From Rhyacichthys aspro (Eukaryota; Chordata; Actinopteri; Gobiiformes; Rhyacichthyidae): DNA of 64,000 nt. Positions 53,166-64,000 of the stretch are shown piece after piece (positions within the stretch are counted from its first letter, which is position 1; every line of letters starts with the position of its first letter). The position numbers and the translations under genes were made by a program. The stretch covers positions 22,686,731-22,750,730 of the forward strand of contig CM072148.1 of assembly GCA_036850595.1 (NCBI GenBank). The letters run 5' to 3'. The notes beneath the pieces are model-generated. The model worked only from the letters and a program-made list of their open reading frames with translations, did not search any database and was not told the origin of the DNA.

Positions 53166-54055
53166 ACTCTTTAAATTTCAAGGTTTCTCAAGTTTTTTCA
53201 TGTGGCGTCTCTTAGAAAAAAGATAAAAACAAAAGCTCAAAGTGGAAACAAAAATGACAATGTGTTTAAAAAAGGCTCAGTGCACATTGATGCAATATAA
53301 ACCATTTGCTTAATTTTGGTCTACACTACTGCAGTGTGCAAGATTTAACAGTAAAAGATGTGGTTTTCAATATTTTTAAAGTTTAAGGGAAATTGCAGCA
53401 GCAACTTTAGCATTTTATGTTATAAAGATTAAAAAAAAATGTTTCTGGGAAATAAAAAAAATGAAATTCTCCCCAAATGTGTTTTTAAATGTGGTAAAAA
53501 CAGTGAGTTTTAGATAAAGCTGTAAACTTTGGTGGTGGCTCCTCATCTGTTTTTAAAATCAGTGATGAAAGAGGAGGAGGAGGAGGAGGAGTGTAGTCAG
53601 ACTGAGGGTCCTCACATTAAAGACCAGATAAGACCACAGAAAGACTGGAAAAAAACAGAGAAAGACCAGATAAAGACCAGACCAGAGACAGAAGATGGAA
53701 AAGACCAGGACTAAACCAGGTCTAGACCAGGACTAAACAGGGTTTAAAAGCAGGTCCAACCAAAGTCTAAAACTTGGTTCAAATAAGGTATAAACCAGGA
53801 AGGAACCCAGACTAAGCCAGATATAACAGGTCTAAACCTGGTCTAAAAACTGGTCCAAATAAAGACTAGATAAGAGCTTAATTATTCCTGGTTCAGACCT
53901 GGTTTAGTTTAGATAACCCATCTGTGTTCCTGACTGGTCTTATCTGGTCCCATCAGTATTTGAGGAAATCTGGTCTAAATGGTTCTGATCAACAGTCGAT
54001 CAAGGTGAGGATGTAGAGGTGAAGGGAAAGAGGAGCAGAAGGTGAGGACAAGTAT

Positions 54056-54160
54056 CTAGTTTTTCTTCTTGATGTTGTTGTTGGTCAGGAGCCGAGGCCG
54101 AGGGATCAGGTTCATGATCGGGACACGACTCCGAGCTGCCTCCAACAGTTTAGAGAAAAT
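54056..54160 (-). CDS. atl2: atl2 last exon (alternative-type C-terminus)
   Basis: Encodes IFSKLLEAARSRVPIMNLIP, then RPRLLTNNNIKKKN and TAG at 54058-54056. Acceptor TCTAAAG. The basic amphipathic start suits a membrane-surface helix after the hairpin. No exon for the other known ATL2 tail was seen downstream in the window. Confidence 0.75.
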   Translation of the reverse strand: MFSKLLEAARSRVPIMNLIPRPRLLTNNNIKKKN

Positions 54161-57100
54161 CTTTAGAAAAAGAAACATGGATTAACAGAAAAATATATGT
54201 CTCTTGAAGTGAATGTCCATGAAGCACATAACAGACAACAATTGGTAAACAGACTTGAGATACAGCCTCATGAACCTGAATGAACCTCACCTTTCGTGGA
54301 GTCCTCTGAGAGCAATAAGAGAGTAAGGTTAGGAAAGGATTAGAAAAATACTGATGAACACCATCTGCTTAACATGCCTTGTTATGGCTCTGAACAGACA
54401 GGCAAAAGTCAGGTTTACAGTAATTACAATAGTGCACTGGCTAGGTTTCAAAGCACTCATTTTACATCTCCTCCACTAAACCACAAGTTTTTAACCAGAA
54501 GCCACATTTAACCTCTGTCCCAGGTCTCCCTAAGGACCCTAAAGTGTTTTGATTCCTTAAGGGCCCAATTTCCAAGCCCAAATAAATTGGAGACTGTTTA
54601 GATTGACATCCATTTTTACCCTGACTCTTCTCAGCTCTAAAGACACCCCAGACTCTTTCAGACTCTCACCTGTTCTCAGAGGAAGTCCTGTCTTTTAACC
54701 TAGCTCATCTCAGCTCTAAAGACACCCCAGACTCCTTCAGACTCTCACCTGTTCTCAGAGGAAGTCCTGTCTTTTACCCTGACTCTTCTCAGCTCTAAAG
54801 ACACCCCAGACTCTTTCAGACTCTCACCTGTTCTCAGAGGAAGTCCTGTCTTTTAATCTGACTCATCTCAGCTCTAAAGACACCCCAGACTCTTTCAGAC
54901 TCTCACCTGTTCTCAGAGGAAGTCCTGTCTTTTACCCTGACTCTTCTCAGCCCTAAAGACACCCCAGACTCTCACCTGTTCTCAGAGGAAGTCCTGTCTT
55001 TTAATCTGACTCATCTCAGCTCTAAAGACACCCCAGACTCCTTCAGACTCTCACCTGTTCTCAGAGGAAGTCCTGTCTTTTACCCTAACTCATCTCAGCC
55101 CTAAAGACACCCCAGACTCCTTCAGACTCTCACCTGTTCTCAGAGGAAGTCCTGTCTTTTACCCTGACTCTTCTCAGCTCTAAAGACACCCCAGACTCCT
55201 TCAGACTCTCACCTGTTCCCAGAGGAAGTCCGCCGCCCTGTCAATGGCCGCTCCAACATCTCTAAACTCTCCAGAGTATTTGACGTAGGCCCAAACACAG
55301 AGAGCTAGTAGAGCCGCGCCCATCACCAGGTTACAAAGCGCCGCCACTGAGGACACGCCCACAAAGCCAGTCACCATGGAGACCACGTACATGGCTGCCA
55401 TCAGAACGAAGAGTGTAGCAGGCGTCCGTGCTGCGTGGAACAGGTTCTTGCCGTCGTTGTGTTTGCAGAAACTGGCGTAGGCCTCATCCAGCTCCGCCTC
55501 CAGTTGCCCCTGGTAACGGCGGCAGAAGTCCTCACCGCCCATTTTTTTCACCGAGCGGAAATGCCGAATGCATGTCTCCCGCAGGTCACCGTGGTGACGC
55601 TCTAACTGGGTCGGAGAGATGTAGGGCCTGTCTCCACCGCAGATCTGAGAAACAGGGAGAAATGGAAACTTTCAGGGCTATATCCACTCTAATGCATTAC
55701 ACTTTTTTCACACTAGCAGTGTAAAGGCCTGGAACTGTCCCCTCTACAACACAATGAATGAACAAAAGCCAATCAGAAAAAAGAAGAAAGCAAGAACCTG
55801 TCTACAGTTACTTCCAAATAACGGCATATTAAAGTTAATTAAGGTGCCCCTCATTAGTAGTGTTTAGTAGTGGTGTTTTCACCATTGAGACCGAGTCAAG
55901 ACCAGAACTGGTGTAATATATATTGTAATAGGTACAAGAGAACAGTTAAATAACAAACAATCCAAGTCCAGTCTTAAACCAAGTCCAAACTCATGGAGGT
56001 TAGTGTTTGAGTGAAGGAAGCAACAGTTAGAGCATAGTCTAGGTTGGTCTTGACATTCGAGACCAAGACAAGACCGAGTGAAAATGACTTAAAGACCAAG
56101 ACAACACCAGGCCTTTCAGGGATCAAGACCCTGACAAGACCAAGGCCTTTGCAAAACAGTCTCAAGACTGGATTCAAGAACAAGACCAGTCTTGAATACT
56201 TATCTTCATTTGACCAAGAGTCACAGTTGCATATGTGGAGTAAAATATAGCCTTTCTGCAATAAACAAAAATCTACAGAGTTTACCTCCACCGTGGATGG
56301 GAAGGGAGATCAAAGGTGGACCTGCCCCATTATTTGGGACGATTCATACACCGTTACACAATGTAAACACCTCTAATACCACTTCATATCAACCTGATTT
56401 GTAATCATTAATGGAAACATGTTTTAAGAGTACTCTCACCTGTTCCATGTTTTTGTTGTAGATCTCTTTGGCTCCAGCTACAGCTGATAGGTTATTGGCT
56501 TCAGCTGTTGCCTGCAAATAAACCACACTTTAGCTCAAAACAAGATTAGACATGTGAACACACAGACTTGGTCCTGAACTGACCTGCAGCATGGATTTGG
56601 GATGTGGCAGCTCCTCGCCCTGATAGATCTTCATGTAGGACTGAAAAGCAAAACAATGGATAAGGTAATCTAGGTCAACATATTAAACACCAAAGAGTAT
56701 GTGAAGAAGCGCAGAGTGTGACTCTGACTTTGAAATAGTGCATCAGGTCTCGACAGGTGATCTTCTGTCCTCCAATCTCCTTCTCCACCAGATTTTCAGG
56801 AGAGAGCAGCACTGGGATCAGATTCACCAGCTCTGCCTTGAAGTCCTCATCGATATCTGCTCAGAAAGAGGCAAGTTCAGAGTCTGTCGGACAACTTCTA
56901 AAAATACTACAGACTGTTTTTTGGGATGTGGTTTGGACCTGGTTTAGTAGTCTGAATTAAAGGTATTTTTTTTAGTTCTTCTCTGACCTTAAACCTGCAC
57001 CAGACCAGATCTGAACCCGGACCAGACTAAACGTCATTCATCAGTTTTCTGGAGACCAAGTTTGACAACTGATTAACCTGCTTCACGGAACAGAATCACA

Positions 57101-60100
57101 CGATAAATCAGACCTATCAGAAATATTCTTGCTTATTGAACAAATCAAGATTCAATTAAAAAAACATCCTGATTCTCACTGTCCGCAGGTGAGGATTCTC
57201 TATCTTCCAAGCAACAGACTATCAGTATTTCACTGCACCATTTGTAAACTCTACATCACTATTGTCATTGTAAACCGCTCTAAACCCTGTTGAACTGAGC
57301 CATGCCATAGCTCTGGGTGTAAACAGATATACAGTACAATGAAAAAGTGGTTGCCCCCTTTCTTGATTTTTTTTTTTTTTTTTTGCACATTTGTCACACT
57401 TACATTAAATGTTTCAGATCATCAAACAAATTTAAATATTAAAACAAAGATAACTCAAGTAAACACAAAATGCAGTTTTTAAGTGATGATTTTATTAAGA
57501 GAAAAAAAAGTTATCCAAACCTACCTAGCCCCATGTGGGGTAGTTGCCCCCTAAACCTGATAACTGGTTGTGCCACCGCCAGCAGCAGTAACTGCAATCA
57601 AATGTTTGTGAGAACTAGCAATGAGACTTTCACATCGCTGTGGAGGTATCAGATTCAAGTCCTGATTTTGACTAGGGCACTCCAAAACCTTCATATTGTT
57701 TTTTTAAAGCCACTCAGAGGTGGATTTGCTGATGTGTTTTGGATCATTGTCCTGCTGCAGAACATTGAGGTCATGAACCTGGACATTCTCCTTCAGGATT
57801 TATTGATTAAATGGTTTCATCAATCACAGCAAGTCATCCAGGTCCTGAAGCAGCAAAGCAGCCCCAGACCATCTCACTACCACCATCATATTTAACTGTT
57901 GGTATGATGTTGTTTTTCTGAAATGCTGTTACTTTAACACCAGATGTAAAACACACCTTCCAAAATGTTAAACTTTTGTCTTGTCAGGACACAGAACATT
58001 TTCCCAAAAGTCTTGGGGATCATCAAGCTGTTTTTTGCCAAAAGTGAGCTGAGCCTTTATGTTCTTTTTGGTCAGTAGTGGTTATTGCCTTGGAACTCTG
58101 CCATGGATGCTATTTTTGCACCATCTCTGAGTCATGAACACTGACCTTAACTGACACAAGTGAGGCCTGCAGTTCTTTAGATGTTGTTGTGGGTTCTTGG
58201 ATGAGTCATCTGAATTCTTGGGGTAAGTTTGGTAGGCTGGCCACTCCTGGGAAGGGACAACATTTACTCCATTTGTTGGTAATGGCTCTCACCATGGTTG
58301 GTTAGAGTCCCAAAGCTTTAGACCAGGGGTGCCCATTACGTCGATCGCCCACGCAAACCGCGGAGCCCTACCTCCCTAAATACAGTGTAATGTCTTGCTC
58401 GCATTTAGCACTGGTTTGATGCAAGGAACGACCGACCGTCTGATGGATTCATCATTACACAGGGGAATGCACACATGTAGCAACACGGGAGTTGGTACTC
58501 ATGAGTTACAGCAGAATAATATCAGTCACCAGGACCACACCTCCGCATTTCGGCCACTTGTTTCCAGTTTCCGCGGCTGTGTAGCACACAGCGCTGCGGC
58601 GGCGCAGCAGCTCAGTGATGCCCGCCCCGCACACACTCGAAGGAAGCAAGAGACTGAGCAGATGTAGAGGAGGAGACCGGTACAGCCATAATGTTATTAT
58701 CCTATCTGTCCACTCTGTTTCCATCCTCCATAAAGTACTTTGTTGTTGTTAGATATTGAGCCAAAAGAGTTCACTTTTGTCTAAAGCTGCTAAAAGTTAC
58801 CATGGAGCTCCTGTCACTCACCAAAATTATACAAATAATGTTTAAGAGCGAGATGTAATACCAATATGATCATTTTGAACAATATGACAGGTTTTTGTGG
58901 TAATGACATTTAAGTAGCCAGTGTAAGTCCATAATAAATCAACTGCAGTGATGCGAGATAAAAGAAAAAAAATTCACATAGGGCTAGATAGATTTGTACA
59001 GCTTTTTCCCTGAATAAATTAAATCATTACTTGAAGACTGCATTTTGTGTTTACTTGAGTTATCTTAGTCGTCTAATATTTAAATTTACTTGATGATCTA
59101 AAACAAGTGTGACAAATGTGCAAAAAAATATGAAATCCAAAAGGGGGCAACCACTTTTTCATTGCACTGTATGTTATGGTAATAACTCTGGTGCTGACCC
59201 CTGAGGCGTCCGTCGAAGTGCGGGTTGGTGGCCACTCTGAGTCCAGGGTGAGGCAGCAGGAAGCAGCTAATGTTGGAGAAACAGGAGTGAATGTGTTTCC
59301 GCACATTCTGCAGCTCCTCGTGTTGGTTCTGTTTTACCTGAAGACAGAGCAGGACCAAGTTTAGTTTACTGCAGAGTAAAACCATGGATTTGTCCTGTGG
59401 TTACTCCTACTTTAGTTCATTTTTGCACACTTGAAATCCCGGTTTAGTCCTTGGTTATTACTTGGTTTAGTCCTCATTGAAGACGTTGTTTTATCCACAT
59501 TTACTCATGGTTAAGCCCTGATTTTTTACATTTAGTCAACTTAAATCCAGAATCCAATTTAAAGAATTTGAAGAATATGAGGCTTCAGGTCCTCCAGACA
59601 CAGTCCATGGTGTGGACATACATAAAGCAGACTACAAGTGTGAAAAATTGGTATAGCACTGATTTATTCCTTGGTTTAGTGCTGAATTGGTTCTGGATTA
59701 TTTATTTTTCATCCTTGTTTGGCCCCAATTTATGTGTTAGTTTAATATAGAGGAATATCTGCAGGAGAAGGGTCACATCACACAGACCTGCAGGCGTTTC
59801 TCCAGGAAACTCTGCCCCCCGTCCAGACCGTAGGGGTGTTCGTATGGATAACTCCAGTCTCTGATCAGGAACATCAGAGTCTAACACAGAGAGACAGACA
59901 GGTTGACTTTACATTCACAGTCTATCTGTCTTATTGTAACTGACTGTGTGATTTGTACCTGAAAGGGTTTTTCGTAGACCTCCTCCAGGGCAAGACGTCC
60001 GTACTCAGTGAAGAGCTAAACAGGAACAAACACAACAGAATAAGGACCATCCCTTTCATCTGTTTATCCTTCATTATTTGCTTTCCAGAGCATGCCTATT

Positions 60101-63100
60101 ATTTTTATCCTTTCTCCATTAACTAATACATTCATTTATTTTCTTCCTTTATTATTGATTCCATCCTTTCTCTTTGCTTTAATTTTTTCTTCCATCCTTC
60201 ATCGTTTCCTTACTTCCCTTTGTCATTTCCCCTCTTTTTTGATCATAGCCTTCCTTCTCTCCTCATTTCCTTCCTTTCCTACTTCTTTAATTTTTTCGTT
60301 CCTTCCTTGCTTGTCCACAAACCGATAGTGGCACATATCAACAGGTAAGTACTGTGCTTTATGCCCCACAGAGGAAACTATGGGGGCACTATGTGTTACT
60401 AAAGACTGGTGGCCACACGTGGAGGCAATGTGTTGTGTTCAGAGAAGGAGGACAGATTAGTTTTGAACTGCTGAGCGTAAGGAGGATGTAAAAACATGGG
60501 TGTTACGATTTTAACGATTTTTACAGTGAAAATGTAAAAAGTGAGCAATAAATGTTTTTGTAGTGTCTTTGGACGGTGGAAGGAAGCCGGAGAACCCAGA
60601 GAGAACCCCCGGTAACAAGGGGAGGACATGCAGACTCCTCACAAAAAGATTGAGGGTCTCCTCTTTGAGGTGGTGCCTCAAAACAATTTAACTGTATCAC
60701 TTAGCCTAATTCTCTCTTATTTTAATCATATCTGCTACATTTTGAAATAAAGTCAAAGTCCTTCATTAATTTCTTCCTTCTCCTCTTTAATTATTTTACT
60801 TTGTTCCACCATTCCTTAATCATTAAATCCGATCGAGGCCTCCATTGTTTCCTTACGGCTTTTGTACTAAAGGTCTGTTCAAAAATCTCATCACATTTCC
60901 TTTCTCTCTTCTTTCCTCTGTTCATTGATTAATTGACCGTTTCTTTCCTTCATCATTTCTTCCTTCCTTCCTTCCTTCCTTCCTTCCATCCTTCCTCCCT
61001 TCCTCATTTCCTTCTACATTTATTCCTTCCTTCCGAAATTTTTTACATCCTTGCTTCATCATTTCCTTTCTCATTTCCTTCTACATTTATTCCTTCCAAC
61101 ATTTTTAGATCCTTCCTTCCTCATTTCCTTCCTCATTTCCTTCTACATGTACTCCTTCCAACATTTTTTACATCCTTCCTCAATTCCTTTCTCATTTCCT
61201 TCTACATGTATTCCTTTCAACATTTTTTAGATCCTTCCTTCCTTATTTCCTTCTACATGTATTCCTTCCAACATTTTTTAGATCTTTCCTTCCTTATTTC
61301 CTTCTACATGTATTCCTTCCAACATTTTTTAGATCCTTAATTCCTTACTTAATGTATTTTCTACACAAATGTATTTCCTACATAAATGTATTTCCTAGAT
61401 AGATGAGTGAGAGGCCTTTCCTTATGAACTGATTTGGACACGTTTCCTTTGAAAAAGCAACAAGAAACTTAATTCAGCTACGATCTTTTAAATGATAAGA
61501 CTTAAAAGTGATGAAAAAACAGTTTTGGTCTCCTGTAGTCTTGGTCTTAGTCAGTGTGGTCTGGACTAGAACTGACCTGAAGATGCTGGAGGTCGTCTTC
61601 TTGGACGTTCTGTGAGAGATTATAAACCTGGAACAGCAGAGAAGAAGAAAGGGTTATACAGATAGAGGACAAACTCTGCTATGATGTGGACTGACATTAA
61701 GGGGAAGGTAAAAATATAATATCTGAAACTCATAGCTCACTCAGACTGTCAAAACTGTCACAAAGCATAAAATATCAACAATATCAGTTAATACATTTTA
61801 ATTCAAATTTTAATGTAGACTGTAGGGCAAATCAGAGCATCACCATGTCTCCCCAACCATTTGATTTCAGGCAAAAATGTGTCACCAATGTCTTTTAAAA
61901 GGTTTGTTCTATGTTGAATGTTGAATGATTTATTTTTTATTAATTTACTTTATATTTAGTTTTGACTCGCACATCGCAATAACCACAAGCTACTAGGCCC
62001 TAAAAAGCAAAAATAACTGGCTTTAATATGGCTCTATGCAAATATCAGTCAGTCAGGCCTCAACTCCACTTTACTAACTGGAGCTTTGAACCAAAAAAAG
62101 AAAAATCATAGACTTTTCAAACTAATCAAGCATTAATGCCAGGTCTTTCTTTTCAAATTTGATCTGATTGGTGCACCCTTACTACATAGTCTTAGTGTTG
62201 GTTGCCTGTCTAGTGAATTTTTCTATTCATTATTTAATTCTCATTATTGACAAAACGTGTGTGTAATGTTGACGTGTCAATGGTTTGTTTGATAGGTGGT
62301 GTTCTACAGTGTGTATTTTTTCACACTGTGGTACTAAAAGAAAGGGACACTGACCATGACAGAGCTGGTCATGGTACTCAGGGCAAACAGAGTGGCACAG
62401 TCTTTGATGGTGGACTGACTGTCGAACGCCCCCTGTGTGTCCATCAGGAGAACTGCAACCTGAAAAACAACAAGACCTGCTTCAGTCTCCGGTCCAGTCC
62501 CTGGTCCCGTTCAAAATTTTGCCCATTGATCGTCATGGTTTAGATGTGATTTAAAAGTTGAGACTGGGTTTTAACCTGGTTTAGACCAGGTTTAGTCGTG
62601 AGTTTAGACCGTGGGTAGCCCTGCTGTAGTCCTAGGTTTAGTACAGCTTTAGTTCAGCTTTAATCCCGGTTTAGAAATGATAAAGTCCCAGGTTTAGACT
62701 TGTTTTTGTCCTTATTTTTGTCCTTTAGGTCTAGTCCTGGGTAGCCCAGCTCCAGACCTGGTTTAATTCCGGTTCAGCCCCAGGCTTAGTTTATATTAAA
62801 ACTAACTTTAACCTGGTTCGATCCTTTTCTTTAGTCTTGTTTCAGACCCAGAATAGTCCTAAATCAAGACTTAGTTAGGCTTAGGTTCAACCCTGGTTTA
62901 GAACTTGTTTTGTAGGGTACCGGGGTAAGTCCCTGACTCTAGTCCAAGTGTTGTTCACATTCAGGCCATTGTCAGTTTGACCGTCTCAGTTTAGTCCTGA
63001 GTTTAGACCTAGCTAAGCGTGGTGTAGTGTCTAGTCCTTGGACTTGGTTCTGGTCTAGTTTTTCTTGTCCGGGTCCAGACCTGGGATCCGTCGGGTTTAT

Positions 63101-63215
63101 CAACCACAAACACCTCGCTCCAGGCCAGGATCCCTGTGGTCTCTCGCTCACAGCCACCACGCCACGAGAAACCAGTCAAAGGTTCGTCTTCACCACCGAT
63201 CCACGAACTCAGACC
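54056..63215 (-). CDS. atl2: atlastin GTPase (ATL2-like), 12 exons visible, 5' end outside the window
   Basis: Atlastins are dynamin-like GTPases that fuse ER tubules. The visible part is 462 codons plus stop in 12 exons, all in phase. It starts inside the GTPase domain at SSWIGGEDEPLTGFSWRGGC; the exons with the P-loop lie beyond 64000. Then come the G3 motif (LLMDTQGAFD), the G4-type LIRDW, the three-helix middle domain, the two-segment membrane hairpin (ARTPATLFVLMAAMY onward) and a C-terminal tail. FCRRYQ, KHNDGKN and YVKYSGEFR favour ATL2 over ATL1 and ATL3. The last exon reads IFSKLLEAARSRVP and ends NNNIKKKN. From memory, the alternative ATL2 C-terminus also ends in KKKN, but I could not check this. 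KKxx-like lysines suggest ER retrieval. Confidence 0.93.
54291..54305 (-). CDS. atl2: atl2 15-nt microexon k (RTPRK)
   Basis: Fifteen bases between CTCTCAG and GTGAGG encode RTPRK in frame. Using or skipping it keeps the frame. It is supported by splice signals and phase only. Confidence 0.55.
54650..55215 (-). repeat. 79-bp minisatellite carrying a copied splice donor (8 units)
   Basis: Tandem units of 79 bp (one of 69) run from the 3' end of atl2 exon j into the intron. The shared CTCACCT sits at 54665, 54744, 54823, 54902, 54971, 55050, 55129 and 55208; the last is the real donor. Each copy includes the last ~19 exon bases and the GTGAGAG donor. Confidence 0.95.
55213..55644 (-). CDS. atl2: atl2 exon j (middle domain end and membrane hairpin)
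   Basis: Has 144 codons. Encodes ICGGDRPYISPTQLERHHGD through KKMGGEDFCRRYQGQLEAEL, then two adjacent hydrophobic segments (LFVLMAAMYVVSMVTGFVG and LCNLVMGAALLALCVWAYV), ending DFLWEQ. The donor GAACAG|GTGAGAG is copied seven more times in the downstream 79-bp array. Confidence 0.96.
56440..56511 (-). CDS. atl2: atl2 exon i
   Basis: Has 24 codons, ATAEANNLSAVAGAKEIYNK and NMEQ, in the middle domain. Acceptor TTGCAG, donor CAG|GTGAGA. Confidence 0.94.
56584..56640 (-). CDS. atl2: atl2 exon h
   Basis: Encodes SYMKIYQGEELPHPKSMLQ. Acceptor TTTTCAG, donor CAG|GTCAGT. Confidence 0.95.
56729..56856 (-). CDS. atl2: atl2 exon g (middle domain)
   Basis: Encodes DIDEDFKAELVNLIPVLLSP, then ENLVEKEIGGQKITCRDLMH and YFK. 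Acceptor GAGCAG, donor AAA|GTCAGA. Confidence 0.95.
57332..59169 (-). mobile_element. Tc1-like element with intact ends and TA target site, in an atl2 intron
   Basis: CAGTACAATGAAAAAGTGGT at the left and its near-perfect inverse at the right are flanked by TA (57330-57331 and 59170-59171). The terminal repeats extend well over 100 bp. The transposase body is broken and interrupted from about 58322 to 58975 by unrelated sequence. The right end lies 30 bp from the donor of atl2 exon f. Confidence 0.9.
58322..58975. mobile_element. sequence inserted into the Tc1-like element
   Basis: Starts CCAGGGGTGCCCATTACGTC, resembling the end of a hAT-type repeat, and contains a GC-rich block at about 58540-58680. 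No matching right end is visible, so it is either truncated or not hAT. Class uncertain. Confidence 0.45.
59199..59337 (-). CDS. atl2: atl2 exon f
   Basis: Encodes VKQNQHEELQNVRKHIHS, then CFLLPHPGLRVATNPHFDGR, the end of the GTPase domain. Donor AGGG|GTCAGC. A Tc1-like element ends only 30 bp beyond this donor. Confidence 0.95.
59788..59880 (-). CDS. atl2: atl2 exon e (G4 region)
   Basis: Has 31 codons, TLMFLIRDWSYPYEHPYGLD through FLEKRLQ, with the RD of the atlastin G4 motif. Acceptor TGTTAG, donor CAG|GTCTGT. Confidence 0.95.
59959..60015 (-). CDS. atl2: atl2 exon d
   Basis: A 57-nt exon encoding LFTEYGRLALEEVYEKPFQ. Acceptor TGTTTAG, donor CAG|GTACAA. Confidence 0.94.
60090..61345. repeat. 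pyrimidine-rich tract with CCTT microsatellite and ~50-66-bp minisatellite
   Basis: Long TTCC-rich plus-strand sequence in the atl2 intron between exons d and c. TTCTACAT recurs near 61012, 61079, 61141, 61200, 61251 and 61301 in units ending AACATTTTTTAGATCC. Confidence 0.85.
61577..61627 (-). CDS. atl2: atl2 exon c
   Basis: A 51-nt exon encoding VYNLSQNVQEDDLQHLQ. Acceptor TTCCAG, donor CAG|GTCAGT. Confidence 0.94.
62355..62459 (-). CDS. atl2: atl2 exon b (G3 motif)
   Basis: Has 35 codons, VAVLLMDTQGAFDSQSTIKD through STMTSSVM, including the G3 DTQG motif. Acceptor TTTTCAG, donor ATG|GTCAGT. Confidence 0.96.
63081..63215 (-). CDS. atl2: atl2 exon a (GTPase domain, first visible exon)
   Basis: Has 45 codons, GLSSWIGGEDEPLTGFSW through WSEVFVVDKPDGSQ. 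RGGCERETTG holds the family's switch-region Thr. Acceptor TTGCAG, donor CAG|GTCTGG. Confidence 0.95.
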
Positions 63216-64000
63216 CTGCAACAAAAACAGAGGGTTAGAGCAGGCTTTAGATCAATCTGAGCAGGTTTTAGAAGGATCTGACCAGTTTTTTGAGGGATCT
63301 GAACAGGTTTGAGGCAGATCTAAACGGGTTTTTGATGGATATGGACAGGTTTTAGAAGGATCTGAATGAGTTTCAGATAGATCTAAGCAGTTTTTGTAGG
63401 ATCTGAACAGATTCTATTTAGATTTCAAGTGTTTTAGACTCCAGCGGTTCTTGGTTGGACTCCAGCGGGTCTTGGCTGGACTAGAGTGGGTTTTGAGTGG
63501 ATTTTAATGGGCTCTATTTGTATTTGAATGGGCCCTTGTTAGATTCAAACGGGTCTTACTTGGATTTAAACAATTACTGTGTTGTTAAATAAAAATCAAC
63601 ACTGCAAAAACAGACTTAGACAGGCCTAGGTTTATATCTGGTTTAGATCTCGGTTTAGACCTTGTTCACTTCAGGTTCTGTCTTAGTTTAGTCGTGGTTT
63701 GGTACTGGTTCGGCCAAAAAAATAAATGAATGAAAACATTAGAGGGATAATGTAAAATGAGTGCTTTTACACTTCACTTGTGATAAAAATATTTCAGTTC
63801 ACCAAATGTTTGGGCTGAGCCTAACCTGAAGCCTGATCCGGACCAGGCTATGCCACCTGCATACGTTTCCAAAGAAAATAAGTCTGACTCAGGATGAGCC
63901 TATCTTATGGAACAGAAATGACAACAAAGTGAGCCAGACTTATCTAAATAAGCCTAGCTTATTAGGTTGACTAGTTTTATTGAAAAGCCTGGTTCAGTCC

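Noticed and set aside
54971..55050. The repeat units as extra coding exons of atl2
   Set aside because: Each copy has a stop codon in place of the Trp codon and I see no reason for them to be spliced in as exons.
60092..61340. Long plus-strand Phe/Ser/Pro-rich open frames
   Set aside because: They are translations of the TTCC-rich repeat, not genes.

Overview
This is a vertebrate nuclear window, most likely from a ray-finned (teleost) fish. Genes are split into small exons with GT/AG splice sites. Introns and intergenic DNA are AT-rich and carry Tc1-like, Tigger-like, hAT, Harbinger-like, Ty3/gypsy and LINE remnants of the kinds common in teleosts. All four recognisable transcription units lie on the minus strand. 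I assembled the exons by translating reverse-complement frames and requiring splice sites and phase to match; no search was run.

Layout by coordinate. (1) 1-8588 lies downstream of the first gene and holds a decayed Tc1-like element, a diverged ~310-bp repeat and no convincing gene. (2) 8589-33263 is a complete 12-exon kcnh1 (EAG1 voltage-gated K+ channel, 946 residues), with large introns full of repeats, including two gypsy remnants in opposite orientation. (3) 33264-36059 is intergenic, with a hAT MITE that has an intact 8-bp target duplication. (4) 36060-47097 is a complete 20-exon pex6 (peroxisomal AAA+ ATPase, 1014 residues). (5) 47098-48705 is intergenic, with two hAT-type elements side by side. 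(6) 48706-50205 is a small unit whose spliced transcript would carry two separate short membrane-protein ORFs 11 nt apart, plus a 10-codon upstream ORF; I recognise neither protein. (7) 54056-63215 is the 3' two thirds of an atlastin gene, closest to ATL2; its 5' exons, with the P-loop, lie beyond 64000.

The most unusual structure is a repeated pattern in which an exon edge has become part of a tandem repeat. The donor of one atl2 exon sits in a 79-bp array (8 copies). The acceptor of pex6 exon 10 sits in a 56-bp array (about 6 copies). The acceptor of pex6 exon 2 has two diverged copies upstream of it. Decoy splice sites therefore lie next to the real ones in three places. A second window-wide feature is a pair of short degenerate repeat families in introns and spacers. 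One is a ~20-21-nt unit whose reverse strand contains a match to the TFIIIC B-box core. The other is an 11-13-nt unit around GGTTTAGTCCT. Arrays occur in both orientations and often flank exons.

The genes do not form a pathway: kcnh1 acts at the plasma membrane, pex6 at the peroxisome and atlastin in the ER membrane.
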